64,000 bases of DNA from Psychroserpens luteus (GTDB lineage: Bacteria > Bacteroidota > Bacteroidia > Flavobacteriales > Flavobacteriaceae), in NCBI RefSeq assembly GCF_015319355.1, contig NZ_JADILU010000008.1, positions 164,238 through 228,237 on the forward strand, read 5' to 3'. Within the stretch, counting starts at the first letter, position 1. Each line of letters opens with the position of its first letter. Under the pieces are notes generated by a model. That model did no database searches. It saw only the letters and a program-made list of their open reading frames with translations, and was not told the origin of the DNA. This document shows, one piece after another, positions 59,722-64,000 of this stretch. The position numbers and the translations under genes were made by a program.

Positions 59722-60501
59722 ATGAAAAATATAATAAAATTAATGATCGTATGTATGGTCTTAGTTTCTTGTGATGAAACAGAGTCTATTACTTTTGATC
59801 CTATAAATGGCCAAACAGGAATTGGCTTTAATGAAAGTAAAGTTGAATTAGATATTCCAGAAGAAGGTATTACTTATACATTGGGAGTTGTTTCAACTAC
59901 GCTCTCTACTGAAAGTCGTTCATTTAATATTTCAGCTAATACAGAGGCTAGTTCAGAAGAACTTACTTCTGCAGACTATAGTTTTGGAACTGTTGTGATT
60001 CCTGCTAATTCTTATGAAGGGTCTGTGGACGTAACCATAAACTTTGATGGATTGGAGGATTTTACTGAATATTCTTTAGTTGTTGATTTAGATTTACCTG
60101 ACGGTGTTTCTCCATTAACTGCTACATCTTCTGTAGAATTTGAATTTTTAAGAGAATTTGATATCAACCTTTTTGTTTGTTCAGATTTACAATTAAAAAT
60201 ATTACTAGATGATTATGGTAGTGAGACTAGTTTTGATATTACAGATGACTCTGGTGCTGTAGTGATTTCAGGTGGTCCTTACACTGATGGTGTAGCAGGA
60301 TCTACTCAATCAATAAACGTGTCATTGGCAGCTGGTTGTTATACATTTACTATATATGATTCTTATGGTGATGGGCTTTTCGATGGAAATGTAACAGGTA
60401 ATTATGATTTGTTCTGTCAAGCACAAACTGTAGTTTCTTATGCTTCTGGTAGTGGAAATTTCGGAGCAAGTGCATCAACAGATTTCTGTATTAATGAATA
60501 A
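59722..60501 (+). CDS. Accessory surface lipoprotein of the SusCD locus
   Basis: The lipoprotein signal is MIVCMVLVSC. Beta-sandwich strands follow (GFNESKVELDIPEEGITYTL; GSVDVTINFDGLEDFTEYSL), similar to Calx-beta or DUF1735/DUF4843-type domains. A C-terminal domain has GCYTFTIYDSYGDGLFDGNV, a motif seen in secreted Bacteroidota proteins. It probably binds the same ligand as SusD outside the cell, an inference from position. Confidence 0.8.
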   Translation: MKNIIKLMIVCMVLVSCDETESITFDPINGQTGIGFNESKVELDIPEEGITYTLGVVSTTLSTESRSFNISANTEASSEELTSADYSFGTVVIPANSYEGSVDVTINFDGLEDFTEYSLVVDLDLPDGVSPLTATSSVEFEFLREFDINLFVCSDLQLKILLDDYGSETSFDITDDSGAVVISGGPYTDGVAGSTQSINVSLAAGCYTFTIYDSYGDGLFDGNVTGNYDLFCQAQTVVSYASGSGNFGASASTDFCINE

Positions 60502-60523
60502 ACTAAAGATTAAATAAATCATT

Positions 60524-61375
60524 ATGAAAAATATATTAAAACTTTTGCCTATAATGTTGTTAGTATTAACATTCTCTTGTGACGATGATGATTCTTCTTC
60601 AAGGTTTTCAAATGATCCAACAAGTGGTTGGGTAGAGTTTGGAACTCTTACAGCGGGTACAACGATTACTATCATTACTGAAGAACTTTTAATCCCAGTT
60701 GACATAAGAGTTCCTGTTTACCAAGACGGTATAACAATAAGTTATGAATTACAAGCTGTTGAAGGAGACTTCAGCAGTATAGTTACAACAGGTTCATCCA
60801 TAGTTGCTGAGCCAGAAGTAATTGATCCTTTTATTAATCCTAGAATTGAACAAATATCTTTAGTTTTTAATGGTGTTGCAGACTTAACAGAAACTATAGT
60901 TTTTGACGTTGTATTAACTGCTACAGATGTTTATGGTGTTGAAATTGGATTAGATGAAAATAGTATTACAAGCTATAGAATTTCTACTCCTTGTCCTTTG
61001 GATGTGGATGCGATTCAAGGAATTTATAGTGTTGATGAGGTTTTTACATCTGGTACTAATGAAGGTTTGTCTTTAGCAGCTGCCTTTGGAGAATCTTATC
61101 AAGTAGAAGCTGTATTAGATCCAAATGATCCAACACAAATAAAATTTATTCTTACCAATTCAATTGGATTTAATGAGTATTTTGGTGCTGGAACAGTTGC
61201 TACTTTAGATACATGTAATGGTACAGTTAGCTTTACTAGTCCTTTAAGTTTGGGTGGAGGCTTTGCTGATATGGCTGTAACTTCCACTTCATATACTGAA
61301 TCACCAGCTGTAATTACAGCAGATGGTGAATTAGGGAATTTTGGACCTTATCAGTTTATTTTAACAAAACAGTAA
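60524..61375 (+). CDS. Accessory surface lipoprotein of the SusCD locus
   Basis: The lipoprotein signal ends LVLTFSC and is followed by an acidic stretch (DDDDSSSRF). Beta-sandwich regions follow (TITIITEELLIPVDIRVPVY; ISLVFNGVADLTETIVFDVV), then a second domain (PCPLDVDAIQGIYSVDEVFT). It is unlike SusE/F by simple inspection but sits in their place. It is the last gene before a strong terminator. Confidence 0.8.
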   Translation: MKNILKLLPIMLLVLTFSCDDDDSSSRFSNDPTSGWVEFGTLTAGTTITIITEELLIPVDIRVPVYQDGITISYELQAVEGDFSSIVTTGSSIVAEPEVIDPFINPRIEQISLVFNGVADLTETIVFDVVLTATDVYGVEIGLDENSITSYRISTPCPLDVDAIQGIYSVDEVFTSGTNEGLSLAAAFGESYQVEAVLDPNDPTQIKFILTNSIGFNEYFGAGTVATLDTCNGTVSFTSPLSLGGGFADMAVTSTSYTESPAVITADGELGNFGPYQFILTKQ

Positions 61376-61410
61376 GAATAGAAAAAACAATTTCATACTA
61401 TACTATTAAC

Positions 61411-61443
61411 AAAAAGATCGAGAATTTTCTCGATCTTTTTTTG
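61411..61443 (+). terminator. Intrinsic terminator of the SusCD operon
   Basis: AAAAAGATCGAGA (61411-61423) pairs with TCTCGATCTTTTT (61428-61440), followed by more T. It closes the transcript of the four genes from 55153 to 61375. Confidence 0.92.
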
Positions 61444-61543
61444 TTAAATACTTTTAATTCTTAACTATGTCTCTTTATTTAAAATGTTAAATCATATTTA
61501 ATTATTTTATTTATTTCTATTTTTGAATTCAATTTACTCATGA

Positions 61544-63502
61544 ATGATTAAGGTAATATTAATAATTATATCAATAACTTTTTGTTGTACTCTAGAAGGT
61601 CAAAATCTTAAACCTTTAGAAAAGAAGAAGACTTTAACTACTGAGAATGATAGTTTATCTAAACTATCGTATAGTGATTCCAATTCACAAGTTAATAAGC
61701 CAAACATTAATCTTTATAAAATTTATGATTTAGAAAATAATGTTAGTATAGTTGATACTACATTAAGTATAAAAAAAGAGTATAGCTTCAATTATTTAAG
61801 AAAAGATAACTTTGGTCTTATCGAGTTTGCAAACCTAGGACAAACATATAGTAGTCTAACAAAAGACTTTGGGAATACTAACTTAGTACCTTTGTTTGGT
61901 GCAAGGGCCAGGCATTTTAATTATTTTGAAGTTGAGGATATTAAATATTATGAAGTTCCTACACCTTTAACAGAATTATTTTATAAAACAGCATTTCAAC
62001 AAGGACAATTACTTGATGCGTTTTTTACTGTTAATACATCAAAACAATTTAACTTTTCTATTGCATACAAAGGTATGCGCTCATTAGGAAATTACCAGCA
62101 AGCATTAACAAGTACAGGTAATTTACGTTTTACATCTAATTTTAAGTCCAAAGATGAACGCTATTCAGCAAAAGCACATATTGTAACTCAAGATTTATTG
62201 AATCAAGAAAATGGAGGTCTCACTTCCGAAGATGTGATAAATTTTACTTCAGGTAATGAAGATTTCATTGATAGATCAGTTTTTGACCCAAACCTAAACG
62301 ATGCAGAAAATATTTTGGTTGGTAAAAGATTTTATTTAGATCAAAGATATGTGATTATACCACAAAAAGACTCTACTGCTAAATCTCTATCTATAAAAAA
62401 TAGTATCAATTTTGAAGATAAGTATTTTCAATTTGATCAAACTGATAATAACACTTTCTTAGGGGAATCATTTAATCAAAATAATCTAAGAGATAAAGTG
62501 ACATTAGAAAATTTTGAAACTAAGTTATCAATCAATTACAAGGCTCCAGTTGTAGGAGATATTAGTGTAGGCTTAAGTTATAATGATATTAATTATGGTT
62601 ATGATAAAGTTACAATCTTAAATGGTGAACAAATACCTAATAGAATTAAAGATAATGTTATTAGTTTAGAAGCTCAGTATTTTAATCAATTTGGAGACCT
62701 TGGTGTAAATTCAAAAATAGGAACTAATATTACAGGTCAATTCGAAAATGAGTATTTTCTAGCTGAAATCATTTATGACATTCAAGATGATTTTTATATA
62801 AGAGGAAATATAGGCTATAATTCAAATTCTCTCAATTACAATCTCTTACTTTATCAAAGTAATTACATTAATTACAATTGGAATAATATTCAAAGTTTTG
62901 TGAACCAAAATAATTATGATTTTAAATTTGAATTTAATTCAAATAAACTTTTTCAGTTCTCTTTACAGTATGTAACTATTGATAATTTTTCATTTTTTTC
63001 TTCGGAAAGCGATTCTAACACAATAAACCCAGAGCAATTACAACAATCTATTAATCTATATAAACTTAGATTAGATAAAGAAATAAAATTTGGTAAGTTT
63101 GCTTTAGATAATTCAATTTTATATCAAAAAGTAAATGATGACAGTCAATCACTTAATTTGCCAGAATTAGTTGTTAGAAATACTATCTACTATTCAAATC
63201 ACTTTTTTAAAAATAAAGCGTTATTTCTACAAACAGGAATCACTTTTAATTACTTCTCTGACTACTATATGGATGGTTATGATCCATTACTGGCAGAATT
63301 CTATAATCAAAACCAAGAAAAACTTGGCGGCTTTCCTAGATTAGACTTTTTTATTAACGCTAAGATTAGGCAAACAAGAATATTTTTAAAAGCAGAACAT
63401 TTTAATTCTTCATTTACAGGATACGATTATTTCTCTGCACCTAATAACCCTTACAGGGACTTTTCAATTCGTTTAGGGTTAGTTTGGAATTTCTTTCTTT
63501 AG
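61544..63502 (+). CDS. Putative porin (Porin_10 type)
   Basis: The 652-residue product has a signal peptide (LIIISITFCCTLEG). The conserved stretch NYLRKDNFGLIEFANLGQTY and PTPLTELFYKTAFQQGQLLD, together with FNFSIAYKGMRSLGNYQQAL, match the Bacteroidota putative-porin family (PF14121 type). Many amphipathic strands follow, with a C-terminus ending in aromatic residues (GLVWNFFL) as in outer-membrane barrels. Solute specificity is unknown. It is a separate unit after the SusCD terminator. Confidence 0.85.
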   Translation: MIKVILIIISITFCCTLEGQNLKPLEKKKTLTTENDSLSKLSYSDSNSQVNKPNINLYKIYDLENNVSIVDTTLSIKKEYSFNYLRKDNFGLIEFANLGQTYSSLTKDFGNTNLVPLFGARARHFNYFEVEDIKYYEVPTPLTELFYKTAFQQGQLLDAFFTVNTSKQFNFSIAYKGMRSLGNYQQALTSTGNLRFTSNFKSKDERYSAKAHIVTQDLLNQENGGLTSEDVINFTSGNEDFIDRSVFDPNLNDAENILVGKRFYLDQRYVIIPQKDSTAKSLSIKNSINFEDKYFQFDQTDNNTFLGESFNQNNLRDKVTLENFETKLSINYKAPVVGDISVGLSYNDINYGYDKVTILNGEQIPNRIKDNVISLEAQYFNQFGDLGVNSKIGTNITGQFENEYFLAEIIYDIQDDFYIRGNIGYNSNSLNYNLLLYQSNYINYNWNNIQSFVNQNNYDFKFEFNSNKLFQFSLQYVTIDNFSFFSSESDSNTINPEQLQQSINLYKLRLDKEIKFGKFALDNSILYQKVNDDSQSLNLPELVVRNTIYYSNHFFKNKALFLQTGITFNYFSDYYMDGYDPLLAEFYNQNQEKLGGFPRLDFFINAKIRQTRIFLKAEHFNSSFTGYDYFSAPNNPYRDFSIRLGLVWNFFL

Positions 63503-63579
63503 CTCCTGTTATCTAACATACTCATTGATAAGGAGTAGAAGTTTAGTTTAGAAATAATTCAAAAAAAGATTAGAAAAAA

Positions 63580-63612
63580 TTAGGATAGAAAAGAAGAAGG
63601 GTGGTATATTTG
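63580..63612 (+). promoter_or_regulatory. Bacteroidota-type promoter 1 of the rRNA leader region
   Basis: TATATTTG at 63605-63612 is a perfect TAnnTTTG -7 box. The -33 box is weak (TTA at 63580-63582, 22-bp spacer). It is followed by GCACCCGCTAA. Confidence 0.75.
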
Positions 63613-63704
63613 CACCCGCTAAGCGTATGACGATTAGCAAAGTTCTTATAAAAAGGTATTGATTTAAAGCTTTAAAAAGTTTTTAAAATAAAATCAAAAT
63701 AGAG

Positions 63705-63734
63705 TTGTGAGAAACAAAAAGGGTGGTATATTTG
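63705..63734 (+). promoter_or_regulatory. Bacteroidota-type promoter 2 of the rRNA leader region
   Basis: TTG at 63705-63707 and TATATTTG at 63727-63734 have the ideal 19-bp spacing of the Bacteroidota consensus. Confidence 0.8.
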
Positions 63735-63825
63735 CACCCGCTAATCGCAAGACGTTTGGTTAAGTTCTTATAAAGATTTATTGATTTTAGAGTTTAAAAA
63801 ATTTTAAAAATAAAATTGATTAGTA

Positions 63826-63856
63826 TTGTAGGAATAGAAAAAGGGTTTTATATTTG
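63826..63856 (+). promoter_or_regulatory. Bacteroidota-type promoter 3 of the rRNA leader region
   Basis: TTG at 63826-63828 and TATATTTG at 63849-63856 have a 20-bp spacer. It is the promoter nearest to the presumed 16S rRNA gene. Confidence 0.8.
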
Positions 63857-64000
63857 CACCCGCTAAGGCAATAAGATGCTTTAGAAAAGAGATAAAAAGT
63901 TCATTAACATATTGAATTGACAGCGTAAGTAAAGAGTTGGAAACGACAATTTACAGACAAAAGAATAAACCATTTTGAGTACTAAAAATTAAACAATTTC
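63857..64000 (+). other. Presumed rRNA operon leader (16S gene starts beyond the window)
   Basis: The region contains GTTCATTAACATATTGAATT, GACAGCG and, at the very end, TTGAGTACTAAAAATTAAAC. I recognise these as the transcribed leader usually found just before 16S rRNA genes in Flavobacteriaceae. No reading frame is present. The mature 16S start is not in the window, so the call depends on recognition of the leader and the strong stacked promoters. Confidence 0.7.

Larger units (their letters stand above)
63597..63856 (+). repeat. Three tandem promoter units with 122-bp period
   Basis: The TATATTTG boxes start at 63605, 63727 and 63849, exactly 122 bp apart each time. The units share GGGT..TATATTTGCACCCGCTAA, then GTTCTTATAAA and an A/T-rich tail. 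Sequence after the third box diverges from the first two units. Confidence 0.9.

Noticed and set aside
63597-63856. Regularly spaced repeats that could suggest a CRISPR array
   Set aside because: Only three units, 122-bp period, spacers that resemble each other, and each unit contains a perfect Bacteroidota promoter box. Tandem promoters explain them.
1-64000. Phage, plasmid, defence or secondary-metabolite islands
   Set aside because: No integrase, terminase, replication protein, restriction enzyme, Cas, toxin-antitoxin pair or biosynthetic megasynthase was recognised on either strand. The genes look chromosomal.
1-64000. tRNA, tmRNA, RNase P RNA and known riboswitches
   Set aside because: I read the intergenic regions and saw no cloverleaf, T-arm pattern or familiar riboswitch core. 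A covariance-model scan would be needed to exclude them firmly.

Overview
The window looks like chromosomal DNA from a marine-type member of the Flavobacteriaceae (phylum Bacteroidota). The evidence is the AT-rich sequence, perfect TAnnTTTG promoter boxes, a SusC/SusD pair, two giant proteins ending in type IX secretion (T9SS) sorting domains, a fused alpha/beta 2-oxoacid dehydrogenase E1, and Flavobacteria-type dispersed palindromes. No phage, plasmid, CRISPR, transposase, toxin-antitoxin or defence genes were recognised, and no tRNA was recognised by eye.

Layout. (1) 1-8321, plus strand: the tail of a GIY-YIG nuclease, then a catabolic block: paaZ (with an extra C-terminal DinB/DUF1569-like domain), a small lipoprotein, an enoyl-CoA hydratase/isomerase family protein, paaY, and the E2 and fused E1 of a 2-oxoacid dehydrogenase complex. 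Nearly every gap in this block carries a dispersed palindrome, and two such sequences are read in frame inside the E2 linker. (2) 8391-13404: a small secreted protein, a SulP anion transporter, a DUF4136 lipoprotein, urocanate hydratase (hutU), and a 53-residue DUF5522 gene that overlaps hutU by one base. (3) 13453-24825: an apparent duplicated unit of a small plus-strand HExxH gene converging on a very large minus-strand T9SS surface protein. The second small gene has decayed to a pseudogene. (4) 24979-27963: a PLP enzyme, a glucosaminidase-LysM lipoprotein and hemL. (5) 28016-34538: two small Spy-like secreted proteins, a helical-repeat protein, and a row of uncharacterised membrane genes ending in DUF2157 and GDYXXLXY proteins.

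(6) 34551-46242, minus strand: RDD protein, collagen-like lipoprotein, zinc metalloprotease, FN3/diheme cytochrome lipoprotein, endonuclease/exonuclease/phosphatase-fold protein, lysS, an MBL-fold protein with a degenerate metal motif, DUF1573 and a membrane-anchored LuxR-type regulator. A 257-bp element with terminal inverted repeats follows. (7) 46615-54950: a tiny Pmp3-type membrane protein, a lipoprotein, lipB, a lipoprotein, a nucleoid-associated (NdpA-like) protein, an OmpA-family protein, an 810-residue lipoprotein with a probable beta-propeller, and rnhB. (8) 55153-63502, plus strand: SusC, SusD, two accessory lipoproteins, a terminator, then a Porin_10-type putative porin. (9) 63580-64000: three tandem promoters at an exact 122-bp period, leading into what appears to be the leader of an rRNA operon beginning just past the window.

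Functionally, region 1 supports phenylacetate/aromatic acid and 2-oxoacid breakdown to CoA thioesters. Regions 3 and 8 are cell-surface functions (secreted adhesin-like proteins and TonB-dependent nutrient uptake). The rest is mostly housekeeping and envelope genes. The least explained parts are the duplicated T9SS unit, the membrane-gene row at 30.7-34.5 kb, and the palindrome-rich catabolic block.
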